Source of the DNA: DATAFF01 sp036265615
Lineage (GTDB): Bacteria > Pseudomonadota > Alphaproteobacteria > Rhizobiales > Aestuariivirgaceae
Direction: 5' to 3'
DNA: 31,856 bases
NCBI GenBank assembly: GCA_036265615.1
Contig: DATAOT010000182.1
Coordinates: 1 to 31,856 of the forward strand
Shown here piece by piece: positions 8,112 to 16,171 of this stretch. Position 1 is the first letter of the stretch. Every line of letters begins with the position of its first letter. The notes under the pieces are model-generated. The model did not search any database. It had not been told where the DNA came from and saw nothing but the letters and a program-made list of their open reading frames with translations. A program made the translations under genes and the position numbers.

Positions 8112-8198
8112 AGGCAGTAGGCATCAGGCAACAGGCAATGATCCGCGCTCTTCGCTGCTGCCTACTGCCCAGCGCCTAGTGCCTGCTGCCTACTGCCA
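8112..8198. repeat. Heptamer hairpin repeat, copy 1
   Basis: An imperfect inverted repeat in which both arms are runs of a 7-bp unit: AGGCAGT/AGGCAAC-type units on the left and CTACTGC/CTGCTGC-type units on the right, around the core GATCCGCGCTCTTC. It is the most degenerate of three copies in the window. It lies between the divergent DUF4164-zapA and tkt promoters, and its right end touches the tkt -35 box. Confidence 0.85.
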
Positions 8199-8226
8199 TT
8201 GACAGGCGGGGTTGCGATGCTATGGA
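8199..8226 (+). promoter_or_regulatory. Predicted sigma70 promoter of the tkt-pgk-fba operon
   Basis: A perfect TTGACA (8199-8204), 16-nt spacer and TATGGA (8221-8226). Transcription would begin near 8233, 24 nt before the tkt ATG. The -35 box abuts repeat copy 1, so the repeat forms the region immediately upstream of the promoter. Confidence 0.6.
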
Positions 8227-8256
8227 TGGCCCGTCTTTCCACAACAAGGTCGAGGG

Positions 8257-10260
8257 ATGAGCACAGTCCACGACATGGCCAATGCCATACGGGCCCTCGC
8301 CATGGATGCGGTCGAGAAGGCCAATTCGGGTCACCCCGGGCTGCCGATGGGGGCGGCCGATTTCGCGACGGTGCTGTTCACCCGTTTCCTCAAATTCGAC
8401 GCCGCAGCGCCGCACTGGCCCGACCGCGACCGCTTCGTGCTGTCGGCCGGCCATGGCTCGATGCTGCTCTACGCTCTGCTCTATCTCACCGGCTATGCCG
8501 ACATGACGCTGGAGGACATCAAGAATTTCCGCCAGCTCGGGTCGCGCACTGCCGGCCACCCGGAATATGGCCACAGCTCCGGGATCGAGACCACCACCGG
8601 CCCGCTCGGCCAGGGCTTTGCCAATGCCGTCGGGATGGCGATCGCCGAACGGCACCTGGCCGCGGTCTTCGGCAGCGACCTCGTCAATCACCACACCTAT
8701 GCGCTGGTCGGCGATGGGTGCCTCATGGAGGGCATCTCGCAGGAGGCCCTGACGCTTGCCGGCCACCTCAAGCTTGCCAAGCTGATCGTGCTGTTCGACG
8801 ACAACGGGGTGTCGATCGACGGGCCGGTGACGCTCGCCGATTCGACCGACCAGCCGGCGCGGTTCGCTGCCTCGGGCTGGGCGGTGGCGCGGGTCGACGG
8901 CCATGATCCGGAGGCGGTCACCGGGGAAATCGCCAAGGCGCAGGACAGCGACCGGCCCACTCTCATCGCCTGCCGGACCATCATCGGATTCGGCGCGCCG
9001 AAGAAGCAGGGCACTGCCGCCGTCCATGGCTCCCCGCTCGGTGCGGCCGAGCTCGCGGCGGCGCGCGAGCGGCTCGGCTGGCGACACCCGCCATTCGAGA
9101 TTCCGACGGAGCTCCTCGAGGCATGGCGGGCGGTCGGCCGCCGCAGCGCCGGCGAACGGCAGGCCTGGGAGCGGCGCCTCGCGGCGGTCGATCCGGCGGT
9201 CAGGGCGGAATTCCAACGCCGCATGCGGGGCGATCTGCCGCCGGCGCTTGCTCCGGCGCTCAGGGCGTATATCGAGGGGGTCGTTTCCGACCCGCCGGCC
9301 CTGGCCACGCGCAATGCCTCGCAGAACGCCCTCGACGTCATCAATGCGGCGGTGCCCGAGACGATCGGCGGTTCAGCCGATCTCACCGGCTCCAACAACA
9401 CCCGGTCGAAGGACATGAAGCCGCTCACCGTCAACGATTACGGCGGGCGCTACATCCATTGGGGCATCCGTGAACATGCCATGGCCGCCGGGATGAATGG
9501 CCTGTTCCTCCATGGCGGGGTCCGCCCCTATGGCGGCAGCTTTCTCACCTTCACCGATTACTGCCGGCCGTCCATCCGGCTCGCAGCGCTGATGGGCATC
9601 GGGGTGATCTTCGTCATGACCCACGATTCGATCGGTCTCGGCGAGGACGGGCCGACGCATCAGCCGATCGAGCATCTGGCGGCGCTCAGGGCCATTCCCA
9701 ATCTGCTGGTGCTCAGGCCCTGCGATGCGGTGGAAACGGCCGAGATCTGGGAGGTGGCGCTGAACGAGCGCCACAGGCCAAGCGTCATGGCGCTGAGCCG
9801 CCAGAAGCTCAAGCCAAACCGGCTGTCGGGGGCGCCCGAGAACCTGTCGGCCCGCGGCGCCTATGTGATCGCCGGCGGAGCGGTTGCCGACGTCGTGATC
9901 TTCGCCTCTGGCTCCGAGGTCGAGATCGCGGCGGCGGCGCGCCAGCTGCTCGAGGCGGACGGCATCGGGACACGCGTCGTGTCGGTGCCGTCGATGGAGC
10001 TCTTCGCAAGGCAGTCGGACGAGTACCGCGCCAGCGTGCTCGGCAAGGAACGCGTGCGCGGCGCCATCGAGGCCGGCGTCCGGATGGGTTGGGACCCGTT
10101 CATAGGCACCGATGGGGTGTTCGTCGGCATGAGCGGCTTCGGCGCCAGCGGTCCCTACGACAAGGTGTATGCCCATTTCGGGATCACCGCCGAAGCAGCT
10201 GCCGCTCGGCTCAAGGCACGGTTCGAGGCTCAACGCGATGGCCAGTTTCAAGACACTTGA
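8257..10260 (+). CDS. tkt: Transketolase
   Basis: This 667-residue thiamine-diphosphate enzyme transfers two-carbon units in the pentose phosphate (or Calvin) cycle. Visible motifs: SGHPGLPMG with H26, SAGHGSM with H66, TAGHPE with H101, TTGPLGQG at 113-120, and the ThDP/Mg motif GDGCLMEGISQEA starting at 152 with the closing N183. The pyrimidine domain carries the catalytic glutamate in GIREHAM near 410, and DSIGLGEDGPTHQP near 470. The ATG at 8257 is preceded by AAGG/GAGGG and begins MSTVHDMANAIRALAMD as in relatives; an in-frame upstream start at 8212 would precede the predicted transcript start. The 3' end overlaps pgk by 23 nt. Confidence 0.97.
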   Translation: MSTVHDMANAIRALAMDAVEKANSGHPGLPMGAADFATVLFTRFLKFDAAAPHWPDRDRFVLSAGHGSMLLYALLYLTGYADMTLEDIKNFRQLGSRTAGHPEYGHSSGIETTTGPLGQGFANAVGMAIAERHLAAVFGSDLVNHHTYALVGDGCLMEGISQEALTLAGHLKLAKLIVLFDDNGVSIDGPVTLADSTDQPARFAASGWAVARVDGHDPEAVTGEIAKAQDSDRPTLIACRTIIGFGAPKKQGTAAVHGSPLGAAELAAARERLGWRHPPFEIPTELLEAWRAVGRRSAGERQAWERRLAAVDPAVRAEFQRRMRGDLPPALAPALRAYIEGVVSDPPALATRNASQNALDVINAAVPETIGGSADLTGSNNTRSKDMKPLTVNDYGGRYIHWGIREHAMAAGMNGLFLHGGVRPYGGSFLTFTDYCRPSIRLAALMGIGVIFVMTHDSIGLGEDGPTHQPIEHLAALRAIPNLLVLRPCDAVETAEIWEVALNERHRPSVMALSRQKLKPNRLSGAPENLSARGAYVIAGGAVADVVIFASGSEVEIAAAARQLLEADGIGTRVVSVPSMELFARQSDEYRASVLGKERVRGAIEAGVRMGWDPFIGTDGVFVGMSGFGASGPYDKVYAHFGITAEAAAARLKARFEAQRDGQFQDT

Positions 10261-11464
10261 CGCGATCGACTGGCGCAACAAGCGAGCGCTGGTCAGGCTC
10301 GATCTCAATGTGCCGCTGGATCATGGCAAGGTGCGCGACGCGACCCGGATCGAGCGGGCCGTCCCCACCATCAAGGAGCTGCTGCAGAAGGGAGCGGCCG
10401 TCCTGATCCTGTCGCATTTCGACCGACCGAAGGGCAAGGTTGTACCGGAGATGTCGCTGAAGCCGGTGGCGCCGGCGCTCGCGAATGCGCTCGGAATCAA
10501 TGTCCGCTTCATCGAGACCGACTGGCGCGACGATGCGGCGGAGAAGGCGGCTGCGGCGGCACGGCCCGGCGAAGTTCTGTTGTTCGAGAACACGCGCTTC
10601 CATCCAGGCGAGGAGCGCAACGATCCCAAGTTCGCGGCGACGCTCGCCAAGCTTGGCGATGTCTATGTGAACGATGCGTTTTCGGCGTCGCACCGGGCCC
10701 ATGCCTCGACCGAAGGGGTGGCGCATCTCCTGCCGGCGGTTGCCGGGCGGGCGCTCGAGCTCGAGCTCAAGGCGATCTCATCGGCGCTGACCAATCCGCG
10801 CCGGCCGCTTGCGGCTGTGGTCGGCGGCGCCAAGGTGTCGACCAAGCTCGACCTTCTCGGAAATCTGCTCGCGCTCACCGATACGCTGATCATCGGCGGC
10901 GGCATGGCCAACACCTTCCTCGCCGCCCAGGGCCGGCAGATCGGACGCTCGCTCTGCGAGGCCGCTCTCATCGACACGGCGCGCGACATCATGAGCCAAG
11001 CGCAAGCCCGCGGCAAAACGATCGTGCTGCCAGTCGATGCGGTGGTGGCGCCGGCGCTCGAGCCGGGAGTCAGGTCGCGGGTGGTCGCGCTTGACGGAGT
11101 CGGCCCCGAGGACATGATTCTGGATGTCGGGCCGCAGACGGTGGAACAGATCAAGCGGGTGTTCGACCGGGCATCGACGCTCGTATGGAACGGACCGCTC
11201 GGCGCCTTCGAGGTTGCGCCCTTCGACCAGGGGACGCAGGCCGCCGCTCGCCATGCCGCGGCCCTGACGCAAGCGGGAAAGCTCGTGTCGATCGCCGGCG
11301 GCGGCGACACGGTGGCAGCGCTCAACGCGGCGGGTGTGGCCGAGGCCTTCACCTTCGTTTCGACGGCCGGCGGGGCGTTTCTCGAATGGCTCGAGGGCAA
11401 GCCGCTGCCAGGCATCACGGTCCTCGAATGTAGCCACGAATCCGGGAATGGAGCGAAGCAATGA
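10238..11464 (+). CDS. pgk: Phosphoglycerate kinase
   Basis: This 408-residue enzyme interconverts 1,3-bisphosphoglycerate + ADP and 3-phosphoglycerate + ATP. Substrate-binding LDLNVPLD (D22, N24) and LSHFDRPKG (58-66) are near the N terminus, followed by FENTRFHPGE, the hinge/nucleotide motif VGGAKVSTKLDLL, NGPLGAFE and the C-terminal GGGDTVAALN loop. Start at 10238 (MASFKTLDAIDWRNK) matches family proteins. It lies inside the tkt coding region, overlapping by 23 nt, with only a distant GAGG as ribosome site, so it probably depends on coupling to tkt. The gap gene that normally separates tkt from pgk in relatives is missing. The stop overlaps the fba start in ATGA. Confidence 0.97.
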   Translation: MASFKTLDAIDWRNKRALVRLDLNVPLDHGKVRDATRIERAVPTIKELLQKGAAVLILSHFDRPKGKVVPEMSLKPVAPALANALGINVRFIETDWRDDAAEKAAAAARPGEVLLFENTRFHPGEERNDPKFAATLAKLGDVYVNDAFSASHRAHASTEGVAHLLPAVAGRALELELKAISSALTNPRRPLAAVVGGAKVSTKLDLLGNLLALTDTLIIGGGMANTFLAAQGRQIGRSLCEAALIDTARDIMSQAQARGKTIVLPVDAVVAPALEPGVRSRVVALDGVGPEDMILDVGPQTVEQIKRVFDRASTLVWNGPLGAFEVAPFDQGTQAAARHAAALTQAGKLVSIAGGGDTVAALNAAGVAEAFTFVSTAGGAFLEWLEGKPLPGITVLECSHESGNGAKQ

Positions 11465-12489
11465 CCGACAAGCTCGACGACATCGCGAAGAGAATGGTGG
11501 CCGACGGCAAGGGCATTCTGGCCGCCGACGAGAGCAGCGGCACGATCAAGAAGCGCTTCGACTCGATCGGCATCGAATCCACCGCCGACCTCAGGCGCGA
11601 CTATCGCGAGATGATGTTCACCGCCATCGAGGCGATGCGCAACCACATTTCCGGCGTCATCCTTTTCGACGAGACAATCCGCCAGAAGGCGAGCGACGGG
11701 CGGCCGCTGGTCCAGAAGATCGAGGCGACGGGAGCGCTGCCCGGCATCAAGGTCGACGCCGGCACCAAGGACATCCCGTTCTTCCCGGGCGAGAAGATCA
11801 CCGAAGGTCTCGACGGTCTCGGCGAGCGGCTCAAGGAGTATCACGGGCTCGGCGCCCGCTTCGCCAAATGGCGGGCGGTGATCGACATCGGCGAGGGCAT
11901 TCCCACCGCTTATGCAATTGCGGCCAATGCCGAGGCGCTGGCCCGCTATGCAGCGCTGTGCCAGACCGCCAAGATCGTGCCGATCGTCGAGCCGGAGGTG
12001 CTGATGGACGGGCCGGTGGCGAAACACGGAATCGAGACCTGCGAGAGGGTCACCGAACGGACGCTCAACGCGGTGTTCGACGCTCTCGCGGCGGCACGGG
12101 TCAGGCTCGAGGCGATGGTGCTGAAGCCGAACATGGTGGTCCCAGGAAAGAATTCGGGCGAGAAGGCCAGCCCGCAGGATGTGGCCGAGCGGACGGTCAG
12201 GGTGCTCAAGCGGACGGTGCCTGCAGCGGTGCCGGGGATCGCCTTCCTGTCGGGCGGGCAATCGGATGAAGAAGCGACACGCCACCTGTCGCTGATGAAC
12301 GCGATGGGTCCGCTCCCCTGGAAGCTCACCTTCTCCTATGGCCGGGCACTGCAGGCGGCAGCGCTCAAGGCATGGGCCGGCCGGCGCGAGAACTTGGCGG
12401 CGGCGCAGGCAGCCTTCGCCCACCGGGCGCGGATGAACGGGCTCGCGGCCAGCGGGAAATGGAGCGAGTCGCTCGAAAAGGCGGCATGA
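11461..12489 (+). CDS. fba: Class I fructose-bisphosphate aldolase
   Basis: This 342-residue aldolase is of the Schiff-base (metal-independent) class. The lysine that forms the imine is K222 in VLKPNMVVPG, and the acidic residue in IVPIVEPEV is E178; AADESSGTIKKRF near the N terminus and FLSGGQSDEEAT near 265 are also class I signatures. It cleaves or forms fructose 1,6-bisphosphate and may also act on sedoheptulose bisphosphate. The ATG overlaps the pgk stop by 4 nt, and its own stop overlaps the thiE-like gene by 4 nt. Confidence 0.97.
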   Translation: MTDKLDDIAKRMVADGKGILAADESSGTIKKRFDSIGIESTADLRRDYREMMFTAIEAMRNHISGVILFDETIRQKASDGRPLVQKIEATGALPGIKVDAGTKDIPFFPGEKITEGLDGLGERLKEYHGLGARFAKWRAVIDIGEGIPTAYAIAANAEALARYAALCQTAKIVPIVEPEVLMDGPVAKHGIETCERVTERTLNAVFDALAAARVRLEAMVLKPNMVVPGKNSGEKASPQDVAERTVRVLKRTVPAAVPGIAFLSGGQSDEEATRHLSLMNAMGPLPWKLTFSYGRALQAAALKAWAGRRENLAAAQAAFAHRARMNGLAASGKWSESLEKAA

Positions 12490-13106
12490 ACGCTGCCACG
12501 GAAGAGCCCAAGTGCCGCCTTTTCCTCGTAGCACCCTCGGATGGGGATGTGGAAAACCTCGCGCGCTGCCTTAAGGCGGCCCTCGAGGTGGGAGATGTCG
12601 GTTGTGTCCGTGTTGACCAGTCCGGGGACAGCGGGGCGATCCGCCGCGTCGCGGAGGCGTTTCTGCCCCTCTGCCGAGCTTGGGGTGCGGCGGTGATCTT
12701 GGCGCAGGCGGTCGAGCTGGTTCAGACGACGGGTGCTGACGGCGTGGAACTCCGCGATTCGCCGGCGGGGGTGGCGGCGGCGCGCCAGGTGCTGGGCCCG
12801 GAGGCGATCGTCGGCGGCATGGCGGGAGCAAGCCGGCATCGCGCAATGGAATTTGCCGAGGCTGGTGTCGACTATGTGGCATTGCGCGGAACCGGCCCCG
12901 ATGGCGAGCCGCTGGCCGCGTGGTGGGCGGAGATCGCGACGGTACCGGTGGTTGCAGCCGATCCGGTCAGCCTCGAGGAAGCGGCGTGGCTTGCCCGCCG
13001 CAAGGTCGATTTCGTCATTCCGCCATTTTCGATCTGGGAATCGGCGGTCGAGGCCCGCCAGATCGCGAGCGCCTACAGGAGCGCGCTTGCCGAGGCTTGG
13101 CCATGA
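12486..13106 (+). CDS. ThiE/TenI-like protein, probably not a standard thiamine-phosphate synthase
   Basis: This 206-residue protein has the repeated beta/alpha pattern of the thiamine monophosphate synthase/TenI superfamily. It shows a recognisable TGADGVELRD segment near 80 (ThiE: GADGVHLGQ), VGGMAGASRHRAMEFAEAGVDYVALRG near 105-135, and VVAADPVSLEEA near 160. Annotation pipelines usually call it thiamine phosphate synthase. However, the phosphate-binding histidine/glutamine of the HLGQxD motif and the usual pyrophosphate-binding segments are not evident. It sits in the same position next to fba in related genomes as far as I recall, translationally coupled on both sides (ATGA junctions). 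Function therefore uncertain. Confidence 0.75.
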   Translation: MNAATEEPKCRLFLVAPSDGDVENLARCLKAALEVGDVGCVRVDQSGDSGAIRRVAEAFLPLCRAWGAAVILAQAVELVQTTGADGVELRDSPAGVAAARQVLGPEAIVGGMAGASRHRAMEFAEAGVDYVALRGTGPDGEPLAAWWAEIATVPVVAADPVSLEEAAWLARRKVDFVIPPFSIWESAVEARQIASAYRSALAEAWP

Positions 13107-14068
13107 AAATGCCGCGGTCCCTCGCAGCGGTCTTCCTCCTGCTGCTTGGCAGCTCAACAGTGCTGGCGGCGGCGAAAAAGCCGACTTTCGAAGAGGCCGT
13201 GGCGCTGTTTTCCGACAAGAACTACAAGGCCGCCTATGAGGTCGCCTCACCGCTCGCCACGGCCGGCGACGTGCGGGCGCAGGCCATGCTCGGTGCCCTT
13301 TATGAGGATGGACGCGGGGTGGGCAAGGACGTCAAGACTGCGGCAACCTGGTACGAGAGCGCGGCGCGGGGCGGCCATGTCGGGGCAATGTTCGCGCTGG
13401 CCATGCTGTATCTCGACGGGCGGCTCGGTCCACCGGATTTCGAGACGGGGCGCAAATGGCTGACGGCGGCAGCGGAGGGAGGCCACACGGCAGCGCAGCA
13501 CAATCTCGGGCTGCTGCTCGCCGGCGCGGGCGGGCGGGCGCCCAATTGGGAAGAGGCCGGCAAGTGGTTCCAGGCGGCAGCCGCCCAGGGTCTGCCGGAT
13601 GCCGAGTACAATCTCGGGGTGATGTATCTGGAAGGGCGAGGCGTCGAGAAAAGCCCGACCATCGCGGCGGAATGGTTCAAGCGCGCGGCGCTGAAAGGGC
13701 TGCCGGACGCGGCGCTCGACTATGGGGTGCTGGTGTTTCGCGGCGATGGTGTCCAGAAGGACGAGAAGATCGGCGCGCAGTGGTTGACGGTGGCGGCCCA
13801 GCGCGGCAATCCGGTCGCCCAGAACCGGCTGGCCCGGCTTTATGTCGCAGGCAAGGGCGTGCCGCTGAACATGGTCGAAGCGGCGAAATGGAATCTGCTT
13901 GCCCGCGATGGCGGCAAGCCCGATCCCGAGCTCGACCAGATGCTGGACAAGCTTACGCCGGAAGAGCGCACGGAGGCGGAACAGCAGGCCAAGACGTTCA
14001 AGCCAGTCGCCGTCAATCCGGTCACCACCGCCTCGCCACCCAAATTCGGGCCGCGGCGGATCAAATAG
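13103..14068 (+). CDS. Secreted SEL1-repeat (TPR-like) protein
   Basis: This 321-residue protein starts with a Sec signal peptide (MKMPRSLAAVFLLLLGSSTVLA, predicted cleavage after about residue 23), so it is periplasmic. It then carries about six SEL1 repeats of about 36 residues: repeated A-x-x-x-L-G-x-L-Y-x-x-G-x-G-V plus A-x-x-W-x-x-x-A-A-x-x-G patterns between about residues 45 and 275. A charged tail rich in K, P and T follows. Such repeats mediate protein-protein contacts; partners are unknown. The start overlaps the thiE-like stop in ATGA, which ties an envelope protein to a sugar-phosphate operon. The ATG at 13103 is chosen for the signal peptide. Confidence 0.9.
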   Translation: MKMPRSLAAVFLLLLGSSTVLAAAKKPTFEEAVALFSDKNYKAAYEVASPLATAGDVRAQAMLGALYEDGRGVGKDVKTAATWYESAARGGHVGAMFALAMLYLDGRLGPPDFETGRKWLTAAAEGGHTAAQHNLGLLLAGAGGRAPNWEEAGKWFQAAAAQGLPDAEYNLGVMYLEGRGVEKSPTIAAEWFKRAALKGLPDAALDYGVLVFRGDGVQKDEKIGAQWLTVAAQRGNPVAQNRLARLYVAGKGVPLNMVEAAKWNLLARDGGKPDPELDQMLDKLTPEERTEAEQQAKTFKPVAVNPVTTASPPKFGPRRIK

Positions 14069-14139
14069 AAGGACTATCCAGCAAGGCCGCGGCTTGCTAC
14101 ACGGTGCCCCCGCCAATCCCTTGGAAAGCGTGCTGCCTG

Positions 14140-14970
14140 ATGCCCGCCTCGCCGCTCCTCACCGTCATGATCAACGCCGCCCGCAAGGCGTCGCGGGCCA
14201 TCAGGCGCGATTTCGGCGAGGTCGAGAGCCTGCAGGTTTCGCAGAAGGGGCCGGCCAATTTTGTCACCCGGTCCGACCAGCGGGCCGAGCAGACGATACG
14301 CGAGGAGCTGCTGAAGGCGCGGCCGCAATGGAGCTTCCTCATGGAGGAGAGCGGGCGGATCGATGGTGTCGACACGGGCCATTGCTGGATCGTCGATCCG
14401 ATCGACGGCACCACCAATTTCATTCATGGAATCCCGCATTTCGCCATTTCCATAGCCCTGCGCAGGGCAGACGAAATCATCGCCGGGATCATCTACAATC
14501 CGATCACCGACGAGCTGTTCGCCGCCGAGCGCGGCCGCGGTGCCTATCTCAACGACCGGCGCATGCGGGTGGCAGCGCGGCGCGACATGCATGATGCGGT
14601 GATCGCCGGCGGCATTCCCCATTTCGGACGCGGCGATCATGTCCAGTCCCGGCGCGAGCTCGCCAGGGTTCAGGCCAGGGCGGCGGGAATCCGGCAGTTC
14701 GGCGCCGCGGCGCTCGACCTCGCCTTTGTTGCGGCAGGGCGATTCGACGGTTATTGGGAGCGCGGGCTGAAAGCCTGGGATATCGCGGCCGGCATCGTCA
14801 TCGTGCGCGAGGCGGGGGGCATGGCAGGCGACATCGACGGGGCACCGGATGTGCTTGCGACGGGAGACGTCATGGCGGCAAACAGCGAGCTTTATCCGCA
14901 GATTGCCCAGGAACTTGCGGCGGCGCGCCGGCCGTCGCAATCGGAGGAAACGGCGGAAATGCGCAGTTGA
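14140..14970 (+). CDS. Inositol monophosphatase-family phosphatase (SuhB-like)
   Basis: This 276-residue protein is a Mg-dependent, Li-sensitive-type sugar phosphatase. Metal-binding residues are visible: E69/E70 in FLMEESG, D86 and D89 in the signature WIVDPIDGTTNFIHG (83-97), and the aspartate of LKAWDIAAGIVIVREAGG near 211. Family members hydrolyse inositol-1-phosphate and related phosphates; some SuhB proteins also take part in rRNA antitermination. The ATG at 14140 (MPASPLLTVMINAARKASR) fits family N termini. It lies 71 bp after the SEL1 gene and may share its transcript. The C-terminal 15 residues are a charged, low-similarity tail. Confidence 0.93.
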   Translation: MPASPLLTVMINAARKASRAIRRDFGEVESLQVSQKGPANFVTRSDQRAEQTIREELLKARPQWSFLMEESGRIDGVDTGHCWIVDPIDGTTNFIHGIPHFAISIALRRADEIIAGIIYNPITDELFAAERGRGAYLNDRRMRVAARRDMHDAVIAGGIPHFGRGDHVQSRRELARVQARAAGIRQFGAAALDLAFVAAGRFDGYWERGLKAWDIAAGIVIVREAGGMAGDIDGAPDVLATGDVMAANSELYPQIAQELAAARRPSQSEETAEMRS

Positions 14971-15064
14971 TGAAGGACCGCAAAATGGCCGGCTTGGGCG
15001 TGACACGACCGGCCGATTGCGTCATCCTGCGCGGCAATTCTGAGATGGGAGCCGGGAGCGCCCT

Positions 15065-16168
15065 ATGAATCGAGGTAGCGACACGCACGTCCTGGATCTG
15101 CCGCGCGTCTACATGGTGCGGATGATGGTCTTCATCGTCCTGGTGGGGATCCTGGCGGCCGTTCTCTTTCCGACGATTCGCGAGGCATTTCAGCACAATG
15201 TCGGTCTCAATGGGACCATCGTCGCGCTCCTGCTCATCGGCATCATCTATTCCTTCCGCATGGTGTGGCGGCTGTTTCCCGAGGTGAACTGGGTCAATCA
15301 TTTCCGCATCGCGGATCCGGGGCTCGAGATTCCCTACACGCCGACCCTGCTCGCGCCCATGGCGACGCTGCTCAGGGACCGCAAGGGAGCCACCGTGCTG
15401 TCGCCGCTGACCATGCGCTCGCTGCTCGACTCGCTGGCCTCGCGGCTCGATGAAGCGCGGGACATTTCGCGCTATCTGATCGGCCTCCTGATCTTCCTCG
15501 GTCTGCTCGGCACCTTCTGGGGCCTGCTCGAGACGGTGCAGTCGGTCACCACCGCGATCCGCTCGCTTGACGTCAACTCGCAGTCGGGGTCGGTCTTCGA
15601 GGAGCTGAAGCGCGGTCTCGAGGCGCCGCTTGCCGGCATGGGCACGTCGTTCTCCTCCTCGCTGTTCGGCCTTGCCGGCTCGCTTGTGCTGGGCTTCCTC
15701 GACCTGCAGGCGAGCCAGGCGCAGAACCGCTTCTACACCGAACTCGAGGACTGGCTGTCGACGATCACCGACATCGCGGCGGGCGGCCAGTCGCAGTTCG
15801 CGGTGCCGCAATATCTCCGGCTCGATCTGCGCGACCTGCAGCAGGGTATCGAGCGGATGAACCGCACGCTCGACGAGGCACTGTCGGATTCGGGCGCCGG
15901 CCAGCCCGGCGCCGACAGCGATCCCGAGGCGATGGCGCGGCTTGCCGATGCCGTGCAGTCGCTGGTGCAGCAGATGCGCGAGGAGCAACGGATCGTGCGG
16001 CAATGGGCCCAGACCCAGTCGGAGCAGAATGCCGAGTTCCGCCGGATCATCGCCCGCCTGGCGCCGCCTGAAGCGCGGGCGGCGATGCCCGCTCCGCCGG
16101 CCGCACGCGAGAGCTCGGCAGCAGCGCTGCGGCAGGCGCTGAAGCAGTCGAAGCCGAAGGACGAGTAA
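15065..16168 (+). CDS. MotA/TolQ/ExbB-like proton-channel protein
   Basis: This 367-residue inner-membrane protein has four predicted membrane segments at about 19-36, 48-66, 137-158 and 193-213. The third contains LGLLGTFWGLLETV and the fourth GMGTSFSSSLFGLAGSLVLGFLD, matching the conserved TM3/TM4 signature of MotA, TolQ and ExbB. The 70-residue cytoplasmic loop between TM2 and TM3 and a long C-terminal helical tail (about 240-345) are atypical for ExbB and closer to MotA in scale. It precedes by 3 nt a MotB/OmpA-like gene, so the two likely form an ion-driven stator complex. It is often annotated as flagellar motor protein MotA, but no flagellar gene is near; the role is unknown. No signal peptide besides TM1. 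Confidence 0.88.
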   Translation: MNRGSDTHVLDLPRVYMVRMMVFIVLVGILAAVLFPTIREAFQHNVGLNGTIVALLLIGIIYSFRMVWRLFPEVNWVNHFRIADPGLEIPYTPTLLAPMATLLRDRKGATVLSPLTMRSLLDSLASRLDEARDISRYLIGLLIFLGLLGTFWGLLETVQSVTTAIRSLDVNSQSGSVFEELKRGLEAPLAGMGTSFSSSLFGLAGSLVLGFLDLQASQAQNRFYTELEDWLSTITDIAAGGQSQFAVPQYLRLDLRDLQQGIERMNRTLDEALSDSGAGQPGADSDPEAMARLADAVQSLVQQMREEQRIVRQWAQTQSEQNAEFRRIIARLAPPEARAAMPAPPAARESSAAALRQALKQSKPKDE

Positions 16169-16171
16169 GCG

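Noticed and set aside
7732..8124. N-terminal extension of the zapA frame
   Set aside because: Overlaps the DUF4164 gene in another frame and gives an Arg/Ala-rich sequence absent from ZapA proteins.
8107..8256. Transposon-derived MITE at repeat copy 1
   Set aside because: No target-site duplication could be recognised and the arms are tandem heptamers rather than single terminal repeats.
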